A DNA stretch of 44,891 bases from Rubricoccaceae bacterium (GCA_024639085.1 JAHEJB010000006.1:1-44891), one strand, 5' to 3'; positions 1-9,868 are shown, numbered from the stretch's first letter. Notes: generated from the letters alone by a model not told the origin. Made by a program: numbers and translations.

Positions 1-1698
1 CTTGTAAGAAAGCTTCCCCGTTCCATTTGCGGATGGCGATGCTGATTTGGCCAGACCAGGAGCGTCTTTTTTTGGTATTGCAACCACGGTAGCTTCCTGA
101 GCGGCTCGAAGTTTCAGATAGGCCGTATAGTCGCCAGGGTAACTGCGAATATGGCCCTCGCCTTCGAAGAACAGGATCTCGTCGATCGTTCGGTCCAGAA
201 ACCAGCGATCGTGCGAAACGACTATCAGCACACCGGCGAAGGTGTCGAGGTACTCTTCGAGGGCAGCGAGCGTCTGGATATCGAGGTCGTTGGTTGGCTC
301 ATCAAGAAGCAGGATGTTGGGAGCCTTCATGAGCACGAGAAGCAAGTGCAGCCGCCGGCGTTCACCTCCGGATAGTTTGGCGACGGGCGTGTACTGCGTC
401 TTGCCGGGGAACAGGAAGCGCTCCAACATCTGGCTGGCGGTGATCACGCTTCCATCAGCAGTTCGCACGTTCTCGGCCACATCCGTAACGGTGTCGATGA
501 CGCGCTTTGAGTCATCCAACGGGCGGCTCTCTTGGTCGTAATAGCCAATCACGGCCGTTGGGCCAATATCGATGGTTCCGGTATCGGGCTTAACTCGGCC
601 TGCGATCATGTCAAGCAGTGTCGTCTTGCCCGAACCGTTTGGCCCGATGATGCCAATGCGGTCGTCTCGGGTTAGGATCCGCGAAAAACCTTTGACGAGC
701 ACCTCATCGCCGTACGCCTTTGAAACGCCCTCCAGTTCAATCACCTTCTTGCCAAGGCGCGTCGAAGCTGCGGCCAGTTCGATTTGGGCATCCGGGCCGC
801 TCTTTCCACCTTCCTGAAGTTCCTTTGCACGTTCCACTCGGTACTTCGCTTTTGATGTGCGCGCCTTCGCGCCTCGGCGGAGCCAGGCCAGTTCGCGACG
901 CGCCAGATTCCGTCGCGTTCGTTCGTTGGCTTCAGCCAGACGATCCTGTTCCTCTTTTAGCTCGAGGTAGCGCGTGTAGTTGCCTTCGTATTTCGTAACG
1001 CCACCCGGCTCGACTTCCAGCATCCGATTCGTGACTCTGTCGAGGAAATACCTGTCGTGCGTGACGAGAAGAAGCGCGCCAGAATAGCGCGCCAGGTAAG
1101 TCTCTAACCAACCGATGGTCTCGGTATCGAGGTGGTTCGTGGGCTCATCCAATAGCAATAAGTCGGGCTGCAGAAGAAGCGCGCGGGCCAGCGCTACTCT
1201 TTTCCGCTGACCCCCAGACAGCGTGCCGACGAGAGCGTCCGTGTCGGTCAGACCCAGCCGATCCAGAATTGCGCGTGCGCCTGCTTCGCGGTCCCAACCG
1301 CCAGAAACGTCGAGTTGGTGGCTGAGGTCAGCCATTCTAGCCAGGAGCCGTTCATCAGTGGCATCACTCGTCGCGAGCTTGTGCGAAACGTCCTCGTAAT
1401 CATGAAGCAGCCGCAGCGTGGGATCGCCTTGATCAAACACGGCATCCAGCACGGACTGGTTGGGCTCGAACGGTGGGTTCTGGGGAAGGAACGCCACGCG
1501 GGATGTATTTGGAATCATCACGCGGCCTCCGTCCGAAGTTTCCTGGCCAGCGATGATGCGCATCAAAGTCGTTTTGCCAGAGCCATTCGCACCGATCAGG
1601 CCCATCTTTTCATCATCACCGAGTCCAAACGTGACTCCTTCCAACAGCGGCTTCATGCCGTAGGTCTTCCTGAGGCCTTCGACAGTGAGAACGTTCAT
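1..1698 (-). CDS. uup: ABC-F family ATPase, Uup-like (C-terminus beyond window)
   Basis: This is a soluble twin-ATPase ABC-F protein; the family acts on ribosomes or branched DNA and has no membrane domain. Translation from the ATG at 1698 gives 566 codons open to the window edge. Domain 1 has Walker A GANGSGKTT (about residue 37), signature LSGGQRKR (about 158) and Walker B LLLLDEPTNHLD. A charged linker rich in Arg/Lys/Glu follows (about 240-300). Domain 2 has GPNGSGKTT (about 350), LSGGERRR (about 440) and LLLDEPTNDLD. The last visible residues, GKLSYK, match the start of the Uup C-terminal coiled-coil arm, so roughly 70-90 residues are missing. Other ABC-F types (EttA, antibiotic-resistance ARE) are possible, but the KLSYK junction favours Uup. 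It stands alone; the gene upstream on the same strand is 128 bases away. Confidence 0.9.
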   Translation of the reverse strand, partial: MNVLTVEGLRKTYGMKPLLEGVTFGLGDDEKMGLIGANGSGKTTLMRIIAGQETSDGGRVMIPNTSRVAFLPQNPPFEPNQSVLDAVFDQGDPTLRLLHDYEDVSHKLATSDATDERLLARMADLSHQLDVSGGWDREAGARAILDRLGLTDTDALVGTLSGGQRKRVALARALLLQPDLLLLDEPTNHLDTETIGWLETYLARYSGALLLVTHDRYFLDRVTNRMLEVEPGGVTKYEGNYTRYLELKEEQDRLAEANERTRRNLARRELAWLRRGAKARTSKAKYRVERAKELQEGGKSGPDAQIELAAASTRLGKKVIELEGVSKAYGDEVLVKGFSRILTRDDRIGIIGPNGSGKTTLLDMIAGRVKPDTGTIDIGPTAVIGYYDQESRPLDDSKRVIDTVTDVAENVRTADGSVITASQMLERFLFPGKTQYTPVAKLSGGERRRLHLLLVLMKAPNILLLDEPTNDLDIQTLAALEEYLDTFAGVLIVVSHDRWFLDRTIDEILFFEGEGHIRSYPGDYTAYLKLRAAQEATVVAIPKKDAPGLAKSASPSANGTGKLSYK

Positions 1699-1826
1699 TG
1701 AGTGTTGCGCGGTGCAATAGAGGGCCGGGAAGGTACGGGCATTGCATACCCGGAGCGGTTGAGTCAACTTTCGTCGGTCCTCGACTCTACCGTGCTCGTT
1801 ACCTACTCACAACTCCGATTGATCGT

Positions 1827-2255
1827 CTATCGGGCCGTTTCAGATCGTGTTCGACCGGCGAGGGTGCCACCAAGGAAACCCATGGGGATATAGGCGAGGA
1901 GAAGATCAGTGGCCTTGAACCAGAACGGGCCACCAAACATGCTGACTGCTGCAATCCCACCCAGCAAGAAAAACACGCCGATACCCACGGCGAGCTTCAT
2001 ATGATGGCTCGCCGCGAACCTGGCCGCAATGAAGGCTGCCACAAGCGTTCCGAGTGCATGAGCCAGGAAGGGAAATATGAAATTCGCCGGTGTAAACAGC
2101 CCCATGCTGTCACGCAAGCCTTCCGTCGTAGAAACGTCAGCGCCCTCGGGGAGAGGAATTATGGACGGACCAATGTTGACAAGCCCCATGTTGACGACAC
2201 TACCTAGGACAACGCCAGCAATTACTGCGAGGACGTTCTTTAGAATTGGATTCAT
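1827..2255 (-). CDS. Small four-helix membrane protein, unknown function
   Basis: A 142-residue integral membrane protein that I do not recognise by name. Four hydrophobic stretches are visible, at about residues 5-27, 57-78, 86-107 and 113-133. The first begins directly after MNPILKN, so it is a signal anchor and not a cleaved signal. Gly/Ala-rich helices and the short basic C-terminus suggest a small inner-membrane protein with the C-terminus inside. Its opening resembles the small membrane protein at 3626-4027 (both start MNP followed by a Lys and a helix), but they are not clearly homologous. It diverges from the AraC-type regulator at 2427 across a 171-base gap, so that regulator could control it; this is inference only. 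Confidence 0.7.
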   Translation of the reverse strand: MNPILKNVLAVIAGVVLGSVVNMGLVNIGPSIIPLPEGADVSTTEGLRDSMGLFTPANFIFPFLAHALGTLVAAFIAARFAASHHMKLAVGIGVFFLLGGIAAVSMFGGPFWFKATDLLLAYIPMGFLGGTLAGRTRSETAR

Positions 2256-2338
2256 GGCCAGGGCTTTCTTTTACCGAATATGGACTGCGATTACGGCCAC
2301 ACAGCAAAGTCGTTCATATTTTGCGGCATAGCGTGTTA

Positions 2339-2353
2339 CTCACGAACAGTGAG
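2339..2353. promoter_or_regulatory. Short inverted repeat in divergent gap, possible operator
   Basis: CTCAC-GAACA-GTGAG is a perfect 5-base inverted repeat with a 5-base spacer. It lies between the divergent membrane-protein gene (start 2255) and the AraC-type gene (start 2427). The position suits a binding site, but repeats this short also occur by chance. Confidence 0.25.
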
Positions 2354-2426
2354 AATACGATGGTACGCGTTGAAAACGCCATATCTCCAACATTACTCAG
2401 CGAGACACGGAGAGGCTTGACAGATC

Positions 2427-3350
2427 TTGCGAAACGAGCTCCCACCTTCGCCCAGTGCTTCACTCGACTACGTCGCATCCGTCAATCGAGCAATCGACTA
2501 CGTGATCGCCAATCTCGACAAGCCGCTAAAGCTTGACAATGTCGCGCGCATCGCCTGTTTCTCGTCGTTTCATTTTCACAGGGTGTTTCGTGCCATCATC
2601 GGTGAGACGCTCAGCCAGTTTGTTAAACGACTCCGACTTGAACGCGCCCTGCACATTTTGTCATTCGAACCGGATCGCTCATTTACTGATGTAGCCATCG
2701 CCTGCGGTTTCGCTTCATCGTCGGATTTTTCTCGCAGCTTCAAACAACGATACGGAGTGCCGCCCAGCGCCTTCGACGTTGATACTTTTCGCGTGTTGCG
2801 CCGCGTGGAATGGCAGGAGGCCGTCGAAGATCCGACTACTCGACACCGCCTGGACCGGCTACCGATTGGTCAGAATCCAGATGGTTTTGTCGTCGCGATA
2901 AGAAAGTTGCCACCGCGCCGCATTGCCTATATCCGCGTTCTTGATCCGTACCGCCCGGATGTGGTCGCCAACGCTGCTGAGCGTCTTATAACATGGGCAA
3001 CAGAGCGGGGGCTTGAAGACGGCCAATGGCTTGGCTATATGTGGGATGACCCCGAGATCGTCGCGCACAACAATTGCCGCTATGATGTAGGTGTAGAAGC
3101 TGAGCTTGCCCAGCCGGATGGCGAAGTAGGCGTGCTTGAATTCCCATCGATGCAGGTTGCACAAGTTGAACTACGTGGACCGATTGATCTGGAAGTACGT
3201 GCGCTGGACTGGCTGTATAAAACCTGGCTACCAAATAGCGGCTATGTGCCCGCAGATCTGCCGGGGTTCGAAGCGTGGATTGGTCTACCCTTCGCACACG
3301 GCACCGACTATTTCGAGCTTTTCGCGCAGATCCCTGTGGAACCGCGCTAG
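2427..3350 (+). CDS. AraC-family regulator with GyrI-like effector domain
   Basis: A 307-residue transcription regulator of the Rob/SoxS-like type. Residues about 14-110 form the double helix-turn-helix DNA-binding domain, with typical second-helix text FTDVAIACGFASSSDFSRSF. Residues about 145-303 form a GyrI-like (bacterial effector-binding) domain that usually binds hydrophobic or cationic small molecules. The order HTH then effector domain matches E. coli Rob. The start is TTG at 2427, chosen because GGAGAGG lies 11 bases upstream and the reading frame begins there; no ATG occurs before the HTH. The gene is divergent from the small membrane protein at 2255 and convergent with the Rof-like gene. 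Ligand and targets are unknown. Confidence 0.88.
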   Translation: MRNELPPSPSASLDYVASVNRAIDYVIANLDKPLKLDNVARIACFSSFHFHRVFRAIIGETLSQFVKRLRLERALHILSFEPDRSFTDVAIACGFASSSDFSRSFKQRYGVPPSAFDVDTFRVLRRVEWQEAVEDPTTRHRLDRLPIGQNPDGFVVAIRKLPPRRIAYIRVLDPYRPDVVANAAERLITWATERGLEDGQWLGYMWDDPEIVAHNNCRYDVGVEAELAQPDGEVGVLEFPSMQVAQVELRGPIDLEVRALDWLYKTWLPNSGYVPADLPGFEAWIGLPFAHGTDYFELFAQIPVEPR

Positions 3351-3371
3351 TGTCATTCGCCTTATGCACGC

Positions 3372-3629
3372 TTAACAGTCGTCTGTCAAAGGATTGCCGT
3401 CCACGGAAATAAGGTGGTCCAAGCGGATAGTCGTACCCGAATCCAGACGAAGGTGATCGGCACCATCCTTCGCAAACACATCCGCAATACGATCTGTCTC
3501 AGTTTGTTGGATGTCTCCTTCCAGCCAGACAATCTCTACGGGCGCGCGACGGATGGCCCAGTCCTCCAGTCGGTCGTGGAAAGTGCAGGAAATGGGCTGG
3601 TAGGCTTCGGATTCAATCATGGCAATCAA
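3372..3629 (-). CDS. rof: Rof/YaeO-like Rho-binding antiterminator
   Basis: A small protein of 85 residues resembling E. coli Rof, which binds the termination factor Rho and blocks Rho-dependent termination. The opening YQPISC and the spaced pattern of a five-stranded Sm-like fold (VEIVWLEGD, then HLRLDSGTTIRLDHLISVDG) match the family; Rof itself is 84 residues. The start shown is a TTG whose bases overlap the preceding stop (TTGA). An in-frame ATG at 3620 would give 82 residues and is an equally good start. It is the last gene of the glycan unit, overlapping the small membrane protein by 4 bases, and faces the AraC-type gene 21 bases away. Assignment rests on length and short motifs, so it is probable and not certain. 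Confidence 0.68.
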   Translation of the reverse strand: MIAMIESEAYQPISCTFHDRLEDWAIRRAPVEIVWLEGDIQQTETDRIADVFAKDGADHLRLDSGTTIRLDHLISVDGNPLTDDC

Positions 3630-4027
3630 TGAGCCAACTTCTCAGCAGGAACAGGCCCATAGAACATGAGCGCGCCGTAGAACACCATCCCTGCGACGTA
3701 GACCACGGCTACGCACCAGAGCCATTGCGAAACTGACTCCGCAAGACAATAGCGAACAAGAGCGAGTCCACCTACAACAAAGTGAACAAGGTTGGCAATT
3801 AGGACAGGACGCCCATAGATGCCGCCGATTGGCGCCTGTCGTGTTAGCCAGTTCAAATAGCCCAGCCCGAAGAGTGCGCTGCCGAGGAGAGCGAGTACTA
3901 TCTTCGATGTGCCTGGTCCAATAACCGTCGCGCCGACCTCCGCAGGAAGGAAGGTCAGTGCGATTCCCATAGCGATGAGGATTCCGGCAAAGGTCGTTAC
4001 GATCGCCTTCGTAATTCTTGGATTCAT
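3626..4027 (-). CDS. Small membrane protein, unknown function
   Basis: A 133-residue membrane protein with four hydrophobic helices (about residues 8-27, 42-60, 77-93 and 100-122). I do not recognise the family. The start ATG shares bases with the GH92 stop (ATGA at 4024-4027), and its own stop overlaps the start of the Rof-like gene, so translation of the three genes is probably coupled. There is no cleavable signal and no catalytic motif. Its place after an exported alpha-mannosidase gives no obvious functional clue. Confidence 0.7.
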   Translation of the reverse strand: MNPRITKAIVTTFAGILIAMGIALTFLPAEVGATVIGPGTSKIVLALLGSALFGLGYLNWLTRQAPIGGIYGRPVLIANLVHFVVGGLALVRYCLAESVSQWLWCVAVVYVAGMVFYGALMFYGPVPAEKLAH

Positions 4028-6948
4028 TCCTCGGGGCCAGTTGAGGGAGTCCAGTCCACCCAGATCTCGTCAACAAAGACCCACGCTGGGTTTCCAGCGC
4101 CGAGGTGCCAATCGGGCAGTGCACCGTACGTAACTGCGCGCATTCGAAGGTAGCGGGCCATAAACGGAAGCTCCCCGACAGATCCACCAAACTCAGCCGT
4201 GACAGCGTCTTCATACTCAGGTTGCCGTGGAGCCTCCGCGCGGACGACTTCCTGATAGGTCTCTCCATCAAACGAGACTTCAAAGATGACCTCACGCGGA
4301 AAGATGATCCACGGACGCATGTCCTGCAGGAAGCTCGCATAGACGGCAGAGACCAGCCTCGGCTCTCCAAAATCGACGGTAGCCACTACATCTTGATCGT
4401 AGAACCCCTGCCAGTCTCCTTTGCGCCATTCTTGGTCACCGCTGATGCCGTCGATCAAGGCTTCATCTCCACCACCGGAATACTGCGGGGCGTATTCAGA
4501 GTCCAGCGTGATCGTCCAGTCGTTGGGCCTGTGAATGAACTCAGCGCGCGTATCGGCGCTTCTGTTTCCATCCGCATCTATTGCGACAGCGCGAAGCGTG
4601 CTCGTCGTATCGATGGTTAGTGTCTGACCGTATGCGGTCCAGCGCCTTTCGGGCAAATCTGGGATGGACAGTAGAAAGGAGATCGAATTGCCGGGATCCA
4701 AGCTCTCCACCGCAACCGACTGCGAGCCTCGAAAAGAGCGCCGACCTTCCGAGACAATAGGCGCTGGGACAAACCCGCTATCGTCTACAGTCGGCATCTG
4801 ATTGATCTGTCCCCAATCGCCAGGCTGCGCAGTTAACCGGTAGTTGAGGATGCCGCCATCGGACATCAGCGCATGGTCCAGCGTGAGGAAGTCATATTCA
4901 ATTCCATCCAATGTAACCAGTTCGACATAAGGCCCCGTTCCTCTCGCCGTGATCGTAAAGTCGCCGCCATCTAAATGAACCGTTGCCCGCTGAAAAAGCG
5001 GACTCGTAAGCGCGTACTGAGTAGTTCCGGGAGTGACGGGAAACAGCCCGAGCGCGCTCATAACGAACCATGCACTCATCTGGCCACAGTCCTCGTTGCC
5101 CGGTAGACCGTCTGGCGTGGGCTGAAAGAGGGTAGTAAGAATCTGCCGAACACGCTGTTGAGTTTTGTGCGGCGCGCCCGCGTAATTGTAGAGGTACGCG
5201 AAGTGATGGCTGGGCTCGTTGCCTTGCGCGTACTGTCCGATTAGGCCCGTGATGTCGGCTTGGTTGCGGCCTGTCGTGCTCGTCGGAGCCGAAAAGAGCG
5301 CGTCAATGTGTCGTTCAAGAGCTCCCGGTCCTCCGAGACGCTCCATCCATCCGCCGATATCGTGCGGGACAAAGAAGGAGTACTGCCAACTGTTGGCCTC
5401 GGTGTAGTTGTTGTTGACCTCGCGCGGATCGAATGGCGTGAGCCATCCTCCGTTTTGGCGTGGACGCATGAAGCCGTCAGGGTCCATCAGATTGCGATAC
5501 CCGAGAGAAAGCTGTCGATGTTGGTTGGCAACATCATTGCTTCCCATCCACTCCGCCATCTGCGAGACGATCCAGTGATCGTAGGCGTATTCCAATGATT
5601 TCGAAACCGACTCCGATTCGTCTTCAATCGACAAGAAGCCCCTCTCATTGTACTCCGGTTGGCCGAAGTCGTCGTGCTGCGAGGCCGCGATCATGGCCTC
5701 CAACGCTAACTCTGCATCGAAGCCACGTATACCCTTTGCATAGGCATCCACGATGACAGGCACGGAATGGAAGCCAATCATCGTGTCAGTTTCGTTGGCG
5801 GCCAGCTCCCAGACGGGCAGTCGTCCGCCTTGCTCGTAGATCAGGAGCATCGTTTTGACGAAGTCCAACGTGCGATCGGGGTCGATGAGCGTCAGGAGCG
5901 GGTGAAGCGTCCGGAAGGTGTCCCACAGCGAAAAGACCGTGTACACGTCGTGGTCGGCGCGGTGGATCTCGTCATCGTGACCTCGATAGCGTCCGTCCAC
6001 GTCACTCCAGATGTTGGGCGCAATCATTGTGTGGTAAAGCGCTGTATAGAAGTTCGTCCGCTCTTCGTTCGAGCCGCCTTCAATCTCGATCTTGCCGAGT
6101 TCAGAGTTCCAGGTCGAGTCAGCGGCGGCTCGGATGTTATCAAAATCCCAGTCCGGCATTTCCTCAATCAGATTGCGTAGAGCACCCGTGACATCCGCGC
6201 TGGAGAGCCCCGTTTTGATTAGCAGCTTTTCGCCAACCTCCACACGAAAACGAAAAATCATCTGGCGCGTGCCTTCGGGGCCGGCGAATTCGGTCGCCTC
6301 GTCGAACGGACGAGAGAACTCCGTGTGGAAGTAAAGCAGTTGGTCCTCTGCCCATCCCGACGACCGCCGCAATCCTTGCACGCGATCGAACGTGTTCTCA
6401 ATGAGCGCAACGCCTTCCGTGAGCCGGTCGCGATGCGTAAGATCCAAGATGACGTTGATCCAGCCTTCCCGAGGAAAGGTGTACTCCTGCAAACCTGCTC
6501 GGGTGGTCGATGTAAGTCGTACGCGGATGTCCTCATCGTCCAGCGTGACGGCGTAGTAGCCTGGCGAAGCTTCTTCGCTCTCATGCCGAAAGGCGGAGCG
6601 GTAGTGATCAGGATCGGTTGTCGGCTCACCGTAGAACGGCATGTACATGATGTCGCCGTAGTCGGAGATGCCCGTACCGCTGAGGTGCGTGTGCGAGAAG
6701 CCGTAGATGTTCGGATCGTCGTAGTAGTAGCCCGCGCAGCCTTCCCATGACGAGTCCACGCGTGTGTCGGGGCTCAATTGAACCATGCCGAATGGCGTCG
6801 TCGCTCCAGGGAAGGTGTGTCCTGTTCCTCCCGTTCCGATGAAGGGGTCGACTTCGGATGTCCATTGGGCTTGGGTATCGCGCGGTCCACTGGCTAGGAT
6901 CACGAGCAGTGCGGTGAGACTGGCCGAGCGAATCGTGTTTCGTGTCAT
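4024..6948 (-). CDS. GH92 exported alpha-mannosidase with C-terminal accessory domains
   Basis: A 974-residue secreted exo-alpha-mannosidase of glycoside hydrolase family 92, which uses Ca2+ and removes alpha-1,2/1,3-linked mannose from N-glycans with inversion. A Sec signal (residues 1-28, ending TQAQ) precedes the family's opening EVDPFIGTGGTGHTFPGA. The two invariant acidic motifs are present: GNEPSHH with Glu578 and GNEDCGQMSAW with Glu619. After the catalytic part (about 30-760) come a small beta domain resembling the chitobiase C-terminal domain (about 770-815) and an F5/8-type C (discoidin-like) domain (about 825-965). The same pair ends the GH20 enzyme at 15396. It follows the ferredoxin gene by 23 bases and overlaps the next gene by 4. 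Exact linkage preference cannot be read from the sequence. Confidence 0.93.
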   Translation of the reverse strand: MTRNTIRSASLTALLVILASGPRDTQAQWTSEVDPFIGTGGTGHTFPGATTPFGMVQLSPDTRVDSSWEGCAGYYYDDPNIYGFSHTHLSGTGISDYGDIMYMPFYGEPTTDPDHYRSAFRHESEEASPGYYAVTLDDEDIRVRLTSTTRAGLQEYTFPREGWINVILDLTHRDRLTEGVALIENTFDRVQGLRRSSGWAEDQLLYFHTEFSRPFDEATEFAGPEGTRQMIFRFRVEVGEKLLIKTGLSSADVTGALRNLIEEMPDWDFDNIRAAADSTWNSELGKIEIEGGSNEERTNFYTALYHTMIAPNIWSDVDGRYRGHDDEIHRADHDVYTVFSLWDTFRTLHPLLTLIDPDRTLDFVKTMLLIYEQGGRLPVWELAANETDTMIGFHSVPVIVDAYAKGIRGFDAELALEAMIAASQHDDFGQPEYNERGFLSIEDESESVSKSLEYAYDHWIVSQMAEWMGSNDVANQHRQLSLGYRNLMDPDGFMRPRQNGGWLTPFDPREVNNNYTEANSWQYSFFVPHDIGGWMERLGGPGALERHIDALFSAPTSTTGRNQADITGLIGQYAQGNEPSHHFAYLYNYAGAPHKTQQRVRQILTTLFQPTPDGLPGNEDCGQMSAWFVMSALGLFPVTPGTTQYALTSPLFQRATVHLDGGDFTITARGTGPYVELVTLDGIEYDFLTLDHALMSDGGILNYRLTAQPGDWGQINQMPTVDDSGFVPAPIVSEGRRSFRGSQSVAVESLDPGNSISFLLSIPDLPERRWTAYGQTLTIDTTSTLRAVAIDADGNRSADTRAEFIHRPNDWTITLDSEYAPQYSGGGDEALIDGISGDQEWRKGDWQGFYDQDVVATVDFGEPRLVSAVYASFLQDMRPWIIFPREVIFEVSFDGETYQEVVRAEAPRQPEYEDAVTAEFGGSVGELPFMARYLRMRAVTYGALPDWHLGAGNPAWVFVDEIWVDWTPSTGPEE

Positions 6949-6971
6949 TTTACTTCAGTTCTGGCTCGCCG

Positions 6972-7409
6972 CTAATCTGCGGAATGGGTCCCCGCCTTCG
7001 CGGGGATGACTCTGTTCGGGAATGGTAGCACATGCTCGGTGATGAGAAACTCGTCCGCGATCTTTCCGCCGATCAAATGCTTTTGGATGATGTGTTCGAG
7101 CACATCGGGCGTGCAGGAATGGTACCACGCGCCTTCGGGGTAAACCACCGCGATGGGACCTTGAAGGCAGATTTGAAGGCAGTTGGCTTTCGTTCGGTAG
7201 ATGCCACCTGTTCCAACCAGATCCAGCTCGATGAGGCGCTTCTTGAGGTACTCCCACGATGCCAGTCCTTCTTCCTTTGAGCAGCACATCGGTTTGGATT
7301 GATCGGCGCAGAGGAAGATGTGCCGCTGGATCTTGTTGACTCCGAATTTCTCGACGTGCTTATGGAGGGCGTTGTCTTCAAGGGTGGTATGGTTGTCGGC
7401 GGATGTCAA
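6972..7409 (-). CDS. Thioredoxin-like [2Fe-2S] ferredoxin with REP-derived tail
   Basis: A 145-residue cytoplasmic protein of the NuoE-like/thioredoxin-like [2Fe-2S] ferredoxin group; such proteins shuttle single electrons but the partner is unknown. Cluster ligands are probably Cys34 and Cys43 ([15 protein letters not shown]) and Cys77 and Cys81 ([11 protein letters not shown]); the closing PEGAWYH stretch is also typical. The normal domain ends near residue 125. The last residues, [13 protein letters not shown], are the characteristic translation of a REP-like palindrome, so the C-terminus was extended by repeat insertion. The start is a TTG that overlaps the GH2 stop (TTGA at 7406-7409). 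Its presence inside a glycosidase operon is unusual. Confidence 0.85.
   Translation of the reverse strand: MTSADNHTTLEDNALHKHVEKFGVNKIQRHIFLCADQSKPMCCSKEEGLASWEYLKKRLIELDLVGTGGIYRTKANCLQICLQGPIAVVYPEGAWYHSCTPDVLEHIIQKHLIGGKIADEFLITEHVLPFPNRVIPAKAGTHSAD
6985..7010. repeat. REP-like palindrome, copy 1
   Basis: TCCCCGC-CTTC-GCGGGGA (6989-7006) is a 7-pair hairpin followed by TGAC. It matches the widespread bacterial REP-like element with a CCCGCCTTCGCGGG core. It overlaps the 3' end of the ferredoxin gene and supplies its last codons. A second copy in opposite orientation is at 11635-11662. Confidence 0.75.
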
Positions 7410-9868
7410 TGCCGTTGGAGGTCGTAGAGGGAGCGGACAACGAGATCGTTTGGATCTACTCCGGGTGGAAGCTCAACAGCCACGCTATGCAAGGGAAACA
7501 CATCGAAATAGTTGACTGGCAAATTTGTGCCACCTTCTTTTTCCTCTAACCAAACACCCAGTGCTGGTTGATCTGACGACAACCGAATCACGTCACCCTC
7601 GGCATGAATGGACAGGCCGGGGTTGGGCAGTCTGAGATTCCATCTGGCATTGACCGTGGTGACTGTTGGTTGCCTTAAGCCTTCAGAGGTCCGAAGCTCA
7701 GTTCTTAAAATCAGTCTCTCGTCTGGAATGTTCAATGACTCGCGTGGAATCACTCCCAAATCAATGATTCCATTTGCTGGAATTTCGAGCTCACCAGGCA
7801 GCGCAAAGAACCAAGTCAAGCCTGGATCCGTGTCGAATGCTGTAAGGGTTGCTGACAACGATACCGGCTCATTCATGTCACTCACAACCCTGAGCCGCAG
7901 GCTATCCCCCTCCTGATAGACTTCGGAAAACAACGGCTGGTAGAGCTCCCGCACGCGGTAGTGCAGCGGCTTCCATCGCCCGAACACGTCCATGCTCGAC
8001 CATGACACCACGGGCCAGATGTCGTTGAGCTGCCAGTAGAGCGTGCCCATCGTCCGGGGCTTGTTGGCGCGGTGGCCAGCAATCGCCATCCCGACGCCCT
8101 CGGCCTGCATCACCTGCGTCATGTAGCGCCAGAGTCCGGGGTCCTCGGGCACGTGGCCAAACGTCATCATCGCGTACTCGCGCAGCCAATCTTCGCCGTG
8201 CGGATGCTTCTGGTGGTTGCGGAATTCAAGCGTGTCCAGAACGATATCATCGGCAAACGTGCGCACGGTAGCCTCGACCGGGTACGCCTGAAAGCCGTAC
8301 TCGCTGTTGAAGCGCCCGATCTTCTCGCGGTACATCTCGAACGGCGCGCGGCCCCACCAGACGCCCCAATAGTGGACATCTCCTTCTTCGTAGGCGATGT
8401 CACGGCCCCAGCCATTGGAAGGCGACGACGGCCAATACGGAACGTCGGGTTGGTGCTCCTCCACCACGCCCGGAAGTAGCTCCTCAAACAGGTTTCGGTA
8501 TCCCTGCAAAAGCGCCGTCGAATCAGCCTCCGAGTACCCGAGTGACTGCTGCCAACCCCAATTGTGCCACCCTTCGATAATCTCGTTGTTGCCGCACCAG
8601 AGTACAATGGACGGATGCCTCCGAAGCCACGAAACCTGCTCTTCCGCCTCCTGCCGGACGTTGGCAAGGAACTCGTCCGTATCCGGGTAGAGCGCATTCG
8701 CGAACATGAAATCCTGCCAGACCATGATGCCAAGCGAATCAGCGAGGTCATAGAACAGGTCGTCCTCGTACACTCCGCCGCCCCAGACACGGATCATATT
8801 CATGTTGGCGTCCGCCGCGGCCTGCAAAACGGTTCGGTAGCGCTCTTCGGAGGCTGGATAGAAACTCGTCATCGGTGCCGAGTTCGCACCCTTGGCGAAG
8901 ATGGGCTCACCGTTGATAACGAACGTGAAAGCGCCATCGGTTTGGTCCAGCTGGACTGTCCGAATGCCTACTTGCTGATACTCGGTGACGGTCTGGCCAC
9001 CAACTGTCACGTCCACTCCAAGGTTGTACAGGTACGCTTCGCCCGAGCCTCTAGGCCACCAAAGTTGGGGCGTGGGGATGGCAAATGAGATGTTGACATC
9101 CTCATCAATTGGCGCGTCTACAGTCATACGGACGACTTCCTCACCATCTATTCTGACAACCACTCCGGCAGATTGGGAATCTGTGTTCTTGATCGACGTG
9201 ATCAGCTCCACCTCAGCCACATTTTCCGAAATGCTCAGCGTTCGGAGATATGTGCCTTCAAGACGCGGGAGTGCAGCATCCTCCAGAAACACGCCCTTCC
9301 AGGGCCCGGAGGTGACGAAGCGAGGCCCCCAGTCCCAACCGAACTGGTAGGCCGCCTTCCGGACAAACATGCGCGGGCTTTCGGGGAGAGGATAGGGATA
9401 CTCCTTTGCGAGTCGCTCGGCTTCCAATGCCGCCGCGTGAAAGACGATCTGCACATCGAACGCTTCAATGGTGGGGTCGAGCGTAATTCGCCATTGACGA
9501 AACATATTGTTGGCCGAGAGGGCTAATTCGCCATCGACATAGACATCAGCCAGGGTGTCTAGCCCATCGAACACGAGTTCTGGTTTCTCCATCAGCGGGG
9601 GAACATAGACGACTGTTTCGTACACCCACGAAGTCGAATCGACCCACGCAACCCGCTGTTCGTTATCGCCAAAGTAGGGATCTGGGATGATGCCCACGCT
9701 GTGAAGCGCAGTATGGAGAACGCCGGGGACTGGAGCTGCAACTGGACCAATCTCGGTTTGGAGCGTCCAGTCTTCGACTGGAAAGCGGTTCCCCTGTGCC
9801 GACAAAGGGCCGGCTAATGAGAGCAGAACAACGAGGGCGGCTGAACGCATGGCGCAAGATCCGATCAT
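7406..9868 (-). CDS. GH2 exported beta-mannosidase
   Basis: An 820-residue family 2 glycoside hydrolase of the beta-mannosidase type, a retaining exo-enzyme that would remove the single beta-1,4-mannose of the N-glycan core. It has an N-terminal sugar-binding jelly roll (about 28-190, with [13 protein letters not shown]), an Ig-like domain, the TIM barrel (about 300-610) and a C-terminal beta part. The acid/base is Glu429 in WCGNNEI and the nucleophile Glu523 in FNSEYGFQ. The start at 9868 overlaps the CutC stop (ATGA). An internal Met at residue 7 begins a better Sec signal ([19 protein letters not shown]), so either start yields an exported protein. It sits between CutC and the ferredoxin with 4-base overlaps on both sides. 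Confidence 0.93.
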   Translation of the reverse strand: MIGSCAMRSAALVVLLSLAGPLSAQGNRFPVEDWTLQTEIGPVAAPVPGVLHTALHSVGIIPDPYFGDNEQRVAWVDSTSWVYETVVYVPPLMEKPELVFDGLDTLADVYVDGELALSANNMFRQWRITLDPTIEAFDVQIVFHAAALEAERLAKEYPYPLPESPRMFVRKAAYQFGWDWGPRFVTSGPWKGVFLEDAALPRLEGTYLRTLSISENVAEVELITSIKNTDSQSAGVVVRIDGEEVVRMTVDAPIDEDVNISFAIPTPQLWWPRGSGEAYLYNLGVDVTVGGQTVTEYQQVGIRTVQLDQTDGAFTFVINGEPIFAKGANSAPMTSFYPASEERYRTVLQAAADANMNMIRVWGGGVYEDDLFYDLADSLGIMVWQDFMFANALYPDTDEFLANVRQEAEEQVSWLRRHPSIVLWCGNNEIIEGWHNWGWQQSLGYSEADSTALLQGYRNLFEELLPGVVEEHQPDVPYWPSSPSNGWGRDIAYEEGDVHYWGVWWGRAPFEMYREKIGRFNSEYGFQAYPVEATVRTFADDIVLDTLEFRNHQKHPHGEDWLREYAMMTFGHVPEDPGLWRYMTQVMQAEGVGMAIAGHRANKPRTMGTLYWQLNDIWPVVSWSSMDVFGRWKPLHYRVRELYQPLFSEVYQEGDSLRLRVVSDMNEPVSLSATLTAFDTDPGLTWFFALPGELEIPANGIIDLGVIPRESLNIPDERLILRTELRTSEGLRQPTVTTVNARWNLRLPNPGLSIHAEGDVIRLSSDQPALGVWLEEKEGGTNLPVNYFDVFPLHSVAVELPPGVDPNDLVVRSLYDLQRH

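Noticed and set aside
1698-2207. 169-codon plus-strand frame antisense to the small membrane protein
   Set aside because: Charged, low-complexity translation with no domain; the minus-strand frame has clean helices.
3642-4370. 242-codon minus-strand frame across the GH92 3' end
   Set aside because: It covers two coupled real genes in a different frame and has no family-like features.
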